Assembly: GCA_009602725.1 (NCBI GenBank)
Contig: WELB01000331.1
Location: 38,326 to 66,349, forward strand
DNA length: 28,024 bases
Direction: 5' to 3'
Source of the DNA: Spirogloea muscicola
Taxonomy: Eukaryota; Streptophyta; Zygnematophyceae; Spirogloeales; Spirogloeaceae
Within the stretch, counting starts at the first letter, position 1. Each line of letters starts with the position of its first letter. This document shows positions 19,074 to 28,024 of the stretch, piece after piece. The notes under the pieces are model-generated. The model was not told the origin of the DNA and made no database searches. It worked only from the letters and a program-made list of their open reading frames with translations. A program made the position numbers and the translations under genes.

Positions 19074-21889
19074 ATGGCCGGTGGCGACCGAGTCGAGGCG
19101 ATAGACGTCCACGGCAGCATGCTGCCTGATGCAGGCGGCAGCGGAGGCAGCGGCGAGCCTTAGCCACCCGCGTCCGCGCCGCCGTTGAGCAAAGCGGCGC
19201 GTGCCTGCATAAGGACCAGCCCCGCGGCGCGCACCGCCGCCGCCGCCACCGCCGCCGCCGACGGCAACTGCAAAGGAGAGACGCTTGGAACGGAGGACGG
19301 CGACGTCGGCAGCGGGGCCCCACCAGCGCAGGCGAGCAGCTATAGCAGCGCATACTGGACTAATGAGCTCAAGATACAAATACAATGCGTGCATTTGCTT
19401 GGCGGCGCAGCTCATGAGTTCGCCCAGCTCTTTTCTTGTTGCCGCCCTGACACGGCCCCCGCCACCCCCGCCGGCGTACCGTGGACCAGGTGATGGAGCG
19501 GCTGACCCTCGCGCATGGCAAATCGTGGAGTTCCGCGTTGTGCGTGAAGTTGTAAAGCCCCGGGCGGCAGCGGTGCTCGCAGAGCTCACCGTGGGTGACG
19601 CGACCCGCCAGCACTGGGGAGCAACCGAAGCAGCTGCAGTGGCGGCAGGAGAGGGCGGCAACGACATCGGCATTGTGCTGCTGCCAGCTGCAACGGCACA
19701 GGCCCTGGAGAACGCCGCGCTGCTCTTCCTCCCCTCTGCTGGGTCGCTGGCCGTTGAGACTGTGAAGCAGGCAGCTGCCGTTCCTCACAGCAGCACATTG
19801 CAGAAGGAAGCGGCGGTCGAGACGGCGGCGTTGCCGGCGGGAGTGGTGGCGGCAACAGCAGCCATGGAGGACCCCAAAGAGCAAGCTTCGCCGACCTGCG
19901 TGGCTCCTTCCAGTTTGACAATCCATTGTTCTTCGTTGACCGTCGTCCTCCAGGATGTCAACAGCATGCCACAGCTCAATGTTCCAAATGCCGGGCTCAG
20001 TCCGCACGACCAAACGGAGGGGGCGGCAACGCACCTGGCGCATGCGGCTGTGGTGCCGATGGCGGTGGCCAAGACGAGCTCTGGCGGCCAGCTTGCTGGC
20101 AGCTACGGCCTGAGGTCGTCAGCAGCAGAAGCTCAAGTACAAGGGCCCATGCCCGCCTCAGCAGACCCCTTGCTGGACACTCCGACGACGGCGGCTGGGC
20201 TGCCCTTGCAACCTCCACTGCCACCGGGAAGCTTAAGCTCCGGAGGGTCCTCTTTTGTCCCAGCGCCGTGCCTGTCGCCACCATCTCCGTCGGTCCAGAA
20301 ACCCCAGCTCGTCTGCGAGCTGCCAAGTACACTGTCTCCCCTGCCTACTGGTCCTCTCCCGTCGGTGAGGCATGTTCCCACCACCAAAACTGGGAGCAAG
20401 TTGTCGTCTAGCAGCTCATTCATCACTGCACAGTCCGCTTCTTCAGGCCCTTCCAAGGTACGTGGACCGAAGGTAAGTCACCCCTCTTTCTTTGCCATCT
20501 GGACGTCGTTATAGTGCTGTATCTCCTTTAGAAAGCTCTGGCATGTCAATATAGCTTCATTATTCAGCGGTTTTGTTAGATATCAAAATTAAGTCTAGGT
20601 AAAGTTGTACAGAAGCGGCAGTCCTGTGTGTTTCCAAGATATATCTTACCTAAGCCTAAGGAGTCAAGATCGGGAAGCAACATTGACTGGTCCCGTAGGT
20701 GACGATTGAGACTGCCTGATGGGGCCTTTGTACGTGACTTTGAGAGCTTGTGCAGGTATTGGTCATAAGCGACGGATCTGACGATGTCAAGGATGTGGTA
20801 CATGCACTGGACGCTTACTGTCTTGATGCACCTCAAGTGGGCATTGCAAAGTGAGGATTTAAGCTGGAAACAACGAATTCCAGCTTGAGTTGATAGCTTC
20901 TTCAGAAACATCAGGCCGCTGTGAAGTGGTGTCAGACTGCAACATACTCGACTTGCAATTCTCAAAAGTGCAGTGCAATCCTCTTGTAACTTGATTCCAT
21001 TCCATATCATTCCATTGTTTCGGGAAACACTTCAGAGACGTGTGACAACGTGTGCAGTTTCTTATTGACGACTGACATGTATTCGGCTGTTTTTTGGTGC
21101 CAGAGTTGAGCTTGAGGTGGTGGCATGGGCACACATGATTTACAGAAGAGAGATTCGTGGAGAGAAGATTGACGCCCTTCTTCTTGATGAAAGGTGGAGT
21201 GCTGATGAGCCTGATCGTAGGTCCATCTCTATTAAGCCTTATGCTGTCCATCTTACCTGGGCCGCATACGAAGCCAGCTATAATCATGTGAATCGACAGC
21301 AAAGTCAGCAACATCATCATACAATAGCTTCATGTATGCCAAATTAGAACAATTTGCTTGCATTCTCGTGTGAAGGTTCAAAGTCGAGAAGAGCTTCAAA
21401 ACGTGCCGGCTGGTTCGACATTTCGAAGTGGATCGTAACCTGCCAGAGATGCCCATTATTGGCATCTCCGCAGAAGTGAAGCGTGCTGACCTGGTAATGA
21501 TGGCTGTTTCAGCACCATGGTGGCCATGCGTTTGGTTAGTGTCAGCATCTCCGTGGGCCTTAGTTGTGGCGTCAAAGATAGCTTATGGTCCCATGAGATT
21601 GTCATGTACTCGCAAGCTTATTAGACTTTGGCACAACAAGGCCCTGCAAGCGGACTTCCGTGCTGGACTTTCATATTGACATTTTGGCTGTCACTTGCAG
21701 AAAAAGTACGCCATATTAGGTTACTCAGCAATCTTGGGAAAGCCAATCAATGAGCGCACGGCTGGCAAGAGGCTTTGCAACTACCTGACTACATACAAAC
21801 CGCTCTCAACTGAAAGACGAGCTCAACTGAAGCGGGAAGACATTGCAGAGGTCAAGAAACCGTTTAACGGCTTCATAGCATTTGTATAG
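19074..21889 (+). CDS. Receiver-domain (REC) family protein, copy E, most complete copy, possibly disabled
   Basis: Exon model: exon 1 19074-19331 (86 codons, same length as copy B), exon 2 19411-20472 (354 open codons, acceptor GCAG, donor GTAAGT), receiver exon 1 20756-20850, receiver exon 2 from 21104 to about 21251, receiver exon 3 ending 21493 (donor GTAATG, start uncertain), last exon 21701-21889 (stop TAG). Exon 2 is Ala/Ser/Pro-rich without a recognised fold. The C-terminal exons give VLVISDGSDD (beta-1), VELEVVAWA (beta-2), IDALLLDERW (phosphoacceptor strand), LPEMPIIGISAEVKRADL (beta-4) and KKYAILGYSAILGKPI (beta-5 with Lys-Pro). This is the order and spacing of a response-regulator receiver as found in hybrid histidine kinases. 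No kinase or ATPase domain is visible. Defects: exon 1 has TAG at 19161-19163 where copy B has Ser TCG, and its donor is GC. Translation could begin at the ATG at 19414. The function is unknown beyond the receiver inference. Confidence 0.45.
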
Positions 21890-22627
21890 CAAGGCGAGAT
21901 ACTGCTTAGCTATAGGCCATGTTCACTCCTGCAAATCTCACAAAAGCTCATGTGTCTCTTGTGTTGTGTGACGCATATTTGATGGCAAAAGGAGGCACTT
22001 CTTCACTGTCTCCTTGCACCCTTAGTAATAGCGTATACGAGTAGTACTGATGTGATAGGATGGTGCTTTCTACGCGCCTCATGTACTCTGTGCACTGTAT
22101 GGACAACAAGCTCTGACCATTTAAGACCAAGCTTTGGATTTACCGGGTGTGACATTCAAGGAGCTTATAGCTTCAACTAATGGATATGCCTGCGGTCACT
22201 GTTGTCGGTACAAGTCATGATATTATTGTGTGTTATCTCCTCGTCGCAGTTGAGCATGACATCATCCTCGTGAAGCATAGAAGGTCTACTCTTCTTGCTG
22301 TTATAGTATAATATAGTATAGTAGGTTGTGTAGTGGGGTCAGCTGCGAAGCATCTAATTTAGCAGTTTCAGTAAGGCACACGTTAGACAAGCTTTAACCC
22401 ATTCAATCTGCAGAAGGCTTGTCCTTGCTGACGTCTGAGTACCAAAATCGGGAGGAGGGTCCAGGGAGACGTTCAGCCAGTCTGACTTCACCAGCACATT
22501 GCTGGTCTGTGATTTACAGGAATGAAGCTCTTCCAAGGGAAGGCAGCGGCTGCGGAACCCAGCTTAGAAGGAGTAGGCAAGATCTCGAGGCGATATCAGC
22601 GCAGTAAAGGCCATTTGCTTGACACTT
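21890..22627 (+). repeat. Conserved 3' flank of receiver-domain family, copy E
   Basis: It follows the same block order as copies A and D, including the hairpin region (GGAGGCAC at 21991-21998 paired with a CTGTCTCC-type arm), the GAGCTTATAGCTTCAAC block near 22161 and the AAGGCAGCGGCTGCGGAA block near 22540. It contains an A/T-rich run, TATAGTATAATATAGTATAG, at about 22305-22321. The similarity to copy D ends near 22627, where a retroelement fragment begins. Confidence 0.5.
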
Positions 22628-22955
22628 TTGCTTGTGAACAGAATTACACCTTGCCGACTGGGTTAGCGAATATGAGCACCTCATTCGGGGCAGCTTTGGC
22701 GACCGCATGTCTCTTCTTCGTGGCTAAACAAGTGTCTGCTGTGCTCGAAAGCGGGATACTTGAAGCGTCAGTTGTGATCACAGTTCACAACTTGAAAGCA
22801 GCAAAGCGAGGGCCACTAGCAACCGATCTAGCGACCAAGTCGAGAGTCTTCATTGGGATAAATAGACTCTTCCGAAGAGGAACCCCGAATGGTCCGGAGA
22901 TTGCTAGATCACATAGCTATGCAAGTGACTAGCACGAGTGGGTGCTAAATGACCC
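22628..22955. mobile_element. Retroelement fragment, direct repeat of 16340-16700
   Basis: It aligns over about 330 bases with 16340-16700, sharing GCGGGATACTTGAAGCGTC, AGCAAAGCG.GGGCCACT, TCTAGCGACCAAG and GGGTGCT.AAT.ACCC. On the minus strand it reads VITTDASSIPLSS and HAVAKAAPNEVLIFAN (endonuclease-like). On the plus strand it reads STSFGAALATACLFFVA (RT-like). I cannot decide the direction. Confidence 0.4.
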
Positions 22956-23700
22956 TCTGAATTCAAGATCCGCCTCGCCAGTGGTCTTTTGCAAGACGTG
23001 GGGGGGGTGCCACGGTGTGATCTGGGTGGATCTGCTACATTACTGTGTGCACATTCACAAAAAAAAGTTGGGACAAGAACGGTGGACGAGCGAGCGAGTT
23101 CTGCTGGTTGGTACCCACGAGCGAGCTCGGGGACCCGCCCCCCGCGGGCAGGAGCGCGCCACGTCGACGTGGGGCGCCTGGGGGAGGCGGTCGATAAGCC
23201 TATGAGGGCGCGGTGGGGAGGGAGGCAAGCGTGGGGCCTTCGGGCGAGGGGGAGCTAAGCGGACTGACTGCAAGCCGGGGAGAGAGGGAGAAGAGGGAGG
23301 GTAGGCGGGGCACGTGGCTCTTGGCGCCAGCTGGCCGACGCCATTGCCACTGCCACTCCCGCCGCCCTTCCCGCAGCCGCCGCCGCCGCCGCCGCCGCCT
23401 CCGCCGCCGCCGTCGCTACCGCCTCCACCGCCGCCGCCGCAAGGGCGCCCGGGCNTCCCTCGCCGTCGCCTGCCCCCCCTGCGGCCGCTCTCCTCTGCCG
23501 GTGCGGCCTTCCGTCCTCTCATCTAAGGAGAACGAAACGGAAACGGAAACGGAAACGGAAACGGAGACGGAAACGGAAACGGAAAGGAAACTGCTCTTTA
23601 GCCGCCTGGCATCACCTTCGCAGTGCCAAAGCTCGGCATCGATTCGCCCGCAGGCGAAGGACCGGCAGGTCGAGAGCTGATGCCATGGCTCGCGGCGCTG
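22955..23700. other. GC-rich low-complexity region upstream of the PsbS-like gene
   Basis: It contains a CCG trinucleotide run (about 23376-23403), further CCG/GCC stretches to 23440, one unknown base at 23455 and a GAAACG array. Open frames on both strands through 23055-23680 encode only poly-Gly, poly-Pro, poly-Arg or Glu-Thr repeats and are composition artefacts. The promoter and 5' UTR of the downstream gene should lie in the right-hand part, but no core element stands out. Confidence 0.5.
23534..23581 (+). repeat. GAAACG hexamer tandem array
   Basis: Eight consecutive hexamers, seven GAAACG and one GAGACG (sixth unit), followed by a decayed unit. It lies about 125 bases upstream of the start codon of the PsbS-like gene. 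Confidence 0.9.
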
Positions 23701-23707
23701 CCGGAAA

Positions 23708-25050
23708 ATGCAGGCTGCAGGCCTCTCGATTTGCCTCGCTGCGCGCCCTGCGGCCGCTGCCGCGCCGCTCCGAGCTCGCAACTCGTGAGCGCCTTCAAGC
23801 CCGCCAATGCACTCCGCCAATGAGCCTCTTTAGAAGGGCCCCACTTGCGGCTCAAGTACTCGCAGTCGCTAGTCGCAGCAGTTCTTGATCAGTCAAATGT
23901 CTCATCCGGAGCTCCAGACTGGGCCTGGACTGCTCAGCTGTGTGGTACTGGGGCCGGCCTTACACTACCACAGCTGCAAGTGATGGCAAGACAGCAGCAC
24001 TCCAAGCGGCAATGCTGGCGCTTGGCCAGATTGCAATGACCAAGCAGGTGGTCAAGGCAACTCGGCTCCGGCAGGCTCGAAGCATGAAGGCGGGCTCAGG
24101 CGAGAAGCAATCGTGGCTGGGCGGGGTGCCTTAGATAGCAGGGTGGCCGCAGTCCCTTGGCGGTATGTGCGCTTTGGTCTGCAATTAATGCCTTTATCAA
24201 TGTTCCAGGCAGCAGAGCCAGCAGCCTGGTGGTACGGGCGTCGGGCGAAGGGACGCCGGTGGAGGGCAAGAAGGAGCCGTTCGGCCTCGGCGGCCCCGGG
24301 ACGTACTTTGGCTTTGGCACAAAGCAGGAGATCTACGTCGGCCGTATGGCCATGCTTGGCTTCACGGTGCGTCACAGCGCGGCCGTGCTATGTTTGCCAG
24401 CTCCGCTAGCACTCACCCTTTGGTCGCGCCACGACTGGCACGAAAGGTAGTGCAGCGACTGGCGTGCACTATCCCATAGCCTGCTTGATCTGAGATACAA
24501 CTCTGTTATGTCATGAATATCTTGTGTGCAGACCGGAATCATCATGGAGGTGCTCACAGGCAAGGGCGTGATAGCTCAGCTCGGCCTTGACCCTACCATC
24601 GTGCGCTTCCCTTTCCTGCTCGGCCTCGTCTTCCTACTTGTCGGCGGCCTGCTTGGTGGCTATGTTGTCATCAACAACCCGCCCAATTTTGACCGTGCGC
24701 CCGTCAACGAGGGTGCCGGCGTGCCACGCGACCCACTCAGAACATTCGACTCTGCGAACCTTGACCCTCTCACGACATACACACGTGGAGGGATCGTCAC
24801 ACGGCCCGATGGCCAGGTCAGTAAAGTGCTTACCGGTCCCCATATGTTACCGGTCCCCATATGAAGCCCCACGTATTGGTGGCAAAGTCTGCATGTCTGC
24901 TGTCTTGGCACATACCCACATACCTACGAATCTGTCATTGAATGCAGCAATGTCACGTGTCATTGTCTCACTACTGAACCGGGTCATTGATGCTTGCAGA
25001 AAGGGCGTGAACCTTACGTTTCAGACATTGAGCCTCCCAAGCAGGAGTGA
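23708..25050 (+). CDS. Chloroplast two-helix light-harvesting-like protein (PsbS/SEP-related)
   Basis: Four exons, 23708-23784, 24213-24366, 24532-24816 and 25000-25050, join in frame with GT-AG introns of 428, 165 and 183 bases to give 188 residues. Residues 1 to about 36 (MQAAGLSICLAARPAAAAAP... ending SSLVVRA|S) look like a plastid transit peptide. The mature part has a PsbS-like entry (YFGFGTKQEIYVGRMAMLGF) with the ExxxGRxAM chlorophyll-binding motif of the LHC superfamily, then MEVLTGKGVIAQLGL, very like PsbS after its helices. A second hydrophobic segment, FPFLLGLVFLLVGGLLGGYV, follows, then a polar tail of about 70 residues ending EPPKQE. PsbS has four helices and ELIPs three, so this is a two-helix form, as in the SEP/LIL proteins. 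A thylakoid role in photoprotection or pigment handling is inferred. The start ATG was chosen because its exon 1 ends at GTGAGC and restores frame with exon 2. An ATG at 23685 in another frame also gives a basic peptide but does not splice in frame. It converges with the phosphatase gene 250 bases downstream. Confidence 0.88.
24830..24863 (+). repeat. 17-bp perfect tandem duplication in intron 3
   Basis: TTACCGGTCCCCATATG is present twice in succession, at 24830-24846 and 24847-24863, 14 bases inside intron 3 of the PsbS-like gene. Confidence 0.9.
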
Positions 25051-25301
25051 GCGAAATTCTAGTGCACCAACTTGTCATCTTTTGTCTTTGCTGGTCAAAG
25101 CAACGCCTCTGACATGCCACAAAGGACGGATCTTGTCAGGGCCGAGTCAGTCCAGTTGGAGCAGTACGAGTTGCTTCGCCTGATCTTCGCAAGGCCAGTA
25201 GGGCCACATTTCTTTCACGAAAGAATAAAAGAATATCAGTAGCAGCTCCAGTAATTGAACGAATCTAAGGGACAAACAAGGAAGGCAACCTCTGACAACA
25301 G

Positions 25302-28024
25302 CTAAAGGTCGACAGTTGGAAACGTCTTCCTCCAGTCATCTAAAATAAGTGACCACCAAGTTCTGAAGGAAGTGGCCACAGATGCTAATATGCGATACCA
25401 AGCACTGGTCCTATCCTCTGAGTGAGGCTTGATTGAGCAAACATCCTCGAAGCTGTGCAGCAAGTGAGGGCCTGCAACCTTCTCCTGCAGTACCAATTCA
25501 CATGAATATCGCTATTAGAGGAGGGTCATAGAAAGATGTCGAGGTTATCTCCATTTGAGATATGATAAGTGGGTCACTTATACCTTGGAGACTTCAAATA
25601 AGCAAAAAATGGCAGGTATTACCTTGAAATCCTGGAAAGGGCAGAGTATTGTGCCACCACAAGCCTGGTGGCAAGAACTGGTTGTTAATACGTCTCAGAA
25701 GAGCCAATCAACGTACAAAATCTGCAGGAAACTGCTCTGCAGAGGAAAGCAAAGTGCAGACTTTCATAGCAGAGTAATGGTTGACGAAGTAAATCCTGAA
25801 CGCTTGGCAGGGAGCAAGGGGTAACCTACTGGCATGACCACAGGCTGCTCGTTGTGAAGGGCCATGACGTAATACTTCCACTGATCCTCCTGACTGTCAG
25901 TGGCAGCCACAGTGGATGCACCATGCACGTCGCTAGGCACCCTTGTGGGATTGTCAAGGGTGGATGCCTCCTGTCCATCCTTGTCGCGTGAGCCTTGGCA
26001 GCGGTACAGGACCAAAGCCGTGTTGCCGCCAAATGGTGCCACCTCGGCTCCACGCCACGTCCGCACGACTGGCGGGTATGGGAGCTCTGGCAACGGGAGC
26101 TTCTCCTTGACTTTCTCCACCTCTGTTTGCGAAGGAGCAACCACGACAGTGCAGAACACAATTCGTCATGGATTAAGCTTCAGTTAGGAACAGCAAGATA
26201 AGCATACATTCAGGAGCTCTCGAGTCATCGTTCAAGCAAGAGCACTGACCGTTAGGACCACCAAGGAAGAGGCCCAGGAGGCATGTCAACGGCACCAGCG
26301 TCTCAGCATGCGCGAATCGCAGCTTTGCTCGTTGCCGCACTCGACGTTGCCAGTCTGTGCCAGTGGTTGCCTCTTGTCGCTCGCTGTGGCCTGCAGCGAC
26401 TGCATCGTCCATGGCTTTGACCATGTCACGCAGCAGCGCGACGCCCATGCGATAGTTCACGGCTGCGCCGTAGCCCTTGAGAAGGTGCAGCTCGACGTCA
26501 TCTGCCCACTCAAGTACTGCAGCCTCACTAGCAGTGAATAGGGCGCACGCCCTATCCTGCCGGTCGAGCAGCGCCGCCTCCTGGACAGAGGCATACCCAG
26601 AGCCACAAGCACGAATGAGGCATTGCACGCCGCAAAAGTGAGAGTCTGGACAGCCACCACACTGTGCAGCAGGTGGTTGCAGTATATCAGGTGACATTTG
26701 GCATTGAAGCACAGATAGCTAAACCCTAACCCTGACTCTGTCTGAAGTTGCTTACAATCTAAAGCTCTATGACTGGCGCTTGATAGCATTGACGGTCTAC
26801 AAGCAGGATCGTGGAAAAAAGCATGTGGGTGCCAGAGAACCTGTTTGCACAGGAGCCAGAGGGAGGCGACGTCGGCGGCACCAGGGCTGAGGTACGGATG
26901 GCGCTTCGCAACAGATGCAGCAACATCCGCATAGGCACGGGCCTGCAGCCTCGCCACCTCGGCCTTCATCGCCTTCTTTGACGCTGCGTACGCTGCACAG
27001 TTGTCGTGGAAGCGCAGGTGGATGTCATGCGCCAGCGTGTCGGTGGTGACCGCAAACGCCCGGAAGCGGTCCGCGCCGAGACTGCCGTTGCCCTCAAAGA
27101 GGCCCAGGCCAAAGGCCACAGCGCTCGCCGACGCCCGCGGAACCTGCACATGCGACGAGCGCTGGCATGCCGGTGACCGCCGGGTACCCACAACCATCTT
27201 CCAGGAGCTAAGCCAGCCATGACGGGGCCCTTCTCAGCCTTAGTTGGTCAAGGTGTCAAATTGTGGATTTAGAGATACGGGATCAAACCCCGTCGCTCGC
27301 CGAGGACGTGGGGCAAAGGTGGGGCGTACTTGCGTGGCGGCAATCACGTACGCGCTGTGGTGGTAGGGAGCGCCGAGCAGCGCCGGGAAGCGGCCGCGCA
27401 GCCGCCGGCCCAGCGCGAACATCTCCTCCTCGCCGCCAGGTATCAGCTCGCCGGAGCCGCCGCCGCCGCCGGCGTCGTCCCAGGGGTCCCGGGAGCCGCC
27501 GTCGCCGGCCATCCAGGCGGGGGCGTCGCTGGCCGCCGCCGCCGCCGCCCGCAGCCTGGCCGCCAGCTGGCTGAGCTGCCGGGCGCGCTTCCGAGTTGGG
27601 CCTCTCGCGCCATGCCGAACCTGCGCTTGCAGAGTAAGCGTAAGCAGAAGCGACTGGTGGGCTCGCGATACGATCCCAAACTCCTAACCCCTCAACCCGA
27701 AACCGTAAACCCGCGATGAGGAGCGGCAAAGCTGGCGCTCGGCAGCGTCCCGGCGGCGCATCGGACCGCCGCCGGCCCGGCATCGCTGCCTGCCACGAGA
27801 AGGCTACGCCGCCAAGCCCCAGAGACCTAATCCTAACCCAAACCCTAACCCTGACCGCCAAGCGCTATGACCCTAGACCCCGGCGGCAGCTCCGGGCGAG
27901 ATGGGGCAGCCACCAGGAGGTTGACGTGGATGGCCTCGCAGCCGGCGGCGGCGGCGGCGGCCACCGCGTCGCCGTCGGCATGACCCCGCACGGCGGCGCC
28001 GTAACTGCGGCGGCGGCGGCGGCG
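25302..28024 (-). CDS. MINPP1: Multiple inositol polyphosphate phosphatase (histidine acid phosphatase), 5'-partial
   Basis: The seven exons in transcript order are 27914-28024 (partial), 27330-27620, 26841-27143, 26250-26580, 25830-26122, 25664-25623 and 25302-25484. All junctions are GT-AG and in frame, giving 517 visible residues. The catalytic motif VRHGARGPT (RHGxRxP) starts exon 2, preceded by CEAIHVNLL at the end of exon 1. Next come EEEMFALGRRLRGRFPALL, then AATQ-VPRASASAVAFGLGLF across the second junction, LLKGYGAAVNYRMG, and the proton-donor motif RFAHAETLVPL (HAE). The C-terminal part includes EVAPFGGNTALVLYRC, YYVMALHNEQPVVMP, and a 14-residue microexon CGGTILCPFQDFK. The family hydrolyses InsP6 and lower inositol phosphates, and 2,3-bisphosphoglycerate in animals, in the secretory pathway or outside the cell. 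The signal peptide should lie beyond the window. The Arg run at the very edge (28007-28024) may be intronic. The last 35 residues are unlike relatives as I recall them and may be mis-spliced. Confidence 0.92.
26720..26736 (+). repeat. Telomere-like motif in phosphatase intron 3
   Basis: TAAACCCTAACCCTGAC, about two CCCTAA-type units, lies inside the intron 26581-26840. Confidence 0.7.
27680..27856 (+). repeat. Telomere-like motifs in phosphatase intron 1
   Basis: CTAATCCTAACCCAAACCCTAACCCTGACC at 27827-27856 contains three to four CCCTAA-type units. A degenerate stretch (CTCCTAACCCCTCAACCCG and GTAAACCC) lies at about 27680-27714. Both are within intron 27621-27913. Confidence 0.7.

Noticed and set aside
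1-22955. CRISPR array or prokaryotic operon
   Set aside because: The repeats are long, dispersed and of mixed orientation with introns; there are no short regularly spaced repeats, and the genes are spliced.
23055-23680. Open frames on both strands with poly-Gly, poly-Pro, poly-Arg and Glu-Thr repeats
   Set aside because: They are translations of CCG runs and of the GAAACG array; there is no family motif, and an unknown base lies inside.
25581-25664. Phosphatase ending by read-through of the microexon donor
   Set aside because: The downstream exon beginning EKVAGPHLLHSFEDVC continues the family pattern better, so the read-through is kept only as a possible isoform.
1-28024. tRNA or rRNA genes
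   Set aside because: I saw no clover-leaf with A- and B-box sequence and no rRNA core on either strand by reading.

Overview
This is nuclear DNA of a photosynthetic eukaryote, most likely a green alga. The evidence is spliced genes with GT-AG introns of about 130-430 bases, a chloroplast-targeted light-harvesting-like (PsbS-related) protein, a plant-type multiple inositol polyphosphate phosphatase, GC-rich trinucleotide runs, CCCTAA-type motifs and many decayed repeats. A trebouxiophyte or other core chlorophyte is my guess; no marker in the window fixes the lineage.

The right-hand 4.5 kb (23.7-28.0 kb) holds two ordinary host genes that converge tail to tail. The first is a four-exon gene (+) for a 188-residue thylakoid two-helix protein. 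The second is a gene (-) of at least seven exons for a histidine acid phosphatase of the MINPP family, whose 5' end lies beyond the right edge. Both exon models join in frame at every junction and recover the diagnostic family motifs.

The left 23 kb is a repeat nest with two interleaved families. Family 1 is an intron-containing gene-like unit in five copies, A (+), B (-), C (-), D (+) and E (+). It consists of a GC-rich 5' flank, an 86-codon first exon, a long Ala/Ser/Pro-rich second exon, and short exons that together spell a response-regulator receiver (REC) domain, followed by up to about 0.8 kb of conserved 3' flank. The introns are shared, so the copies arose by DNA duplication and not by retroposition. 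Most copies are damaged by truncation, frameshift or stop, but the 189-base last exon is open and of equal length in all five.

Family 2 is a set of fragments of a retroelement polyprotein. They comprise an RT-proximal segment, a C-terminal region resembling a restriction-endonuclease-like domain, a conserved 5' segment, and a 3' tail with a GGCTGG/CCAGCC stem-loop. Many fragments are internally deleted, and several are arranged as inverted or direct repeats, including a 180-base inverted repeat around 8.7-9.2 kb.

Layout: 1-640 retroelement C-terminus and tail; 640-3400 copy A and its 3' flank; 3400-3880 retroelement 5' segment; 3880-4830 unassigned; 4960-8560 copy B (reverse); 8580-10519 retroelement fragments; 10575-12862 copy C (reverse); 12930-16120 copy D; 16090-18800 retroelement fragments and unassigned sequence; 18850-22627 copy E; 22628-22955 retroelement fragment; 22955-23700 GC-rich low-complexity DNA; 23708-25050 PsbS-like gene; 25302-28024 MINPP gene.
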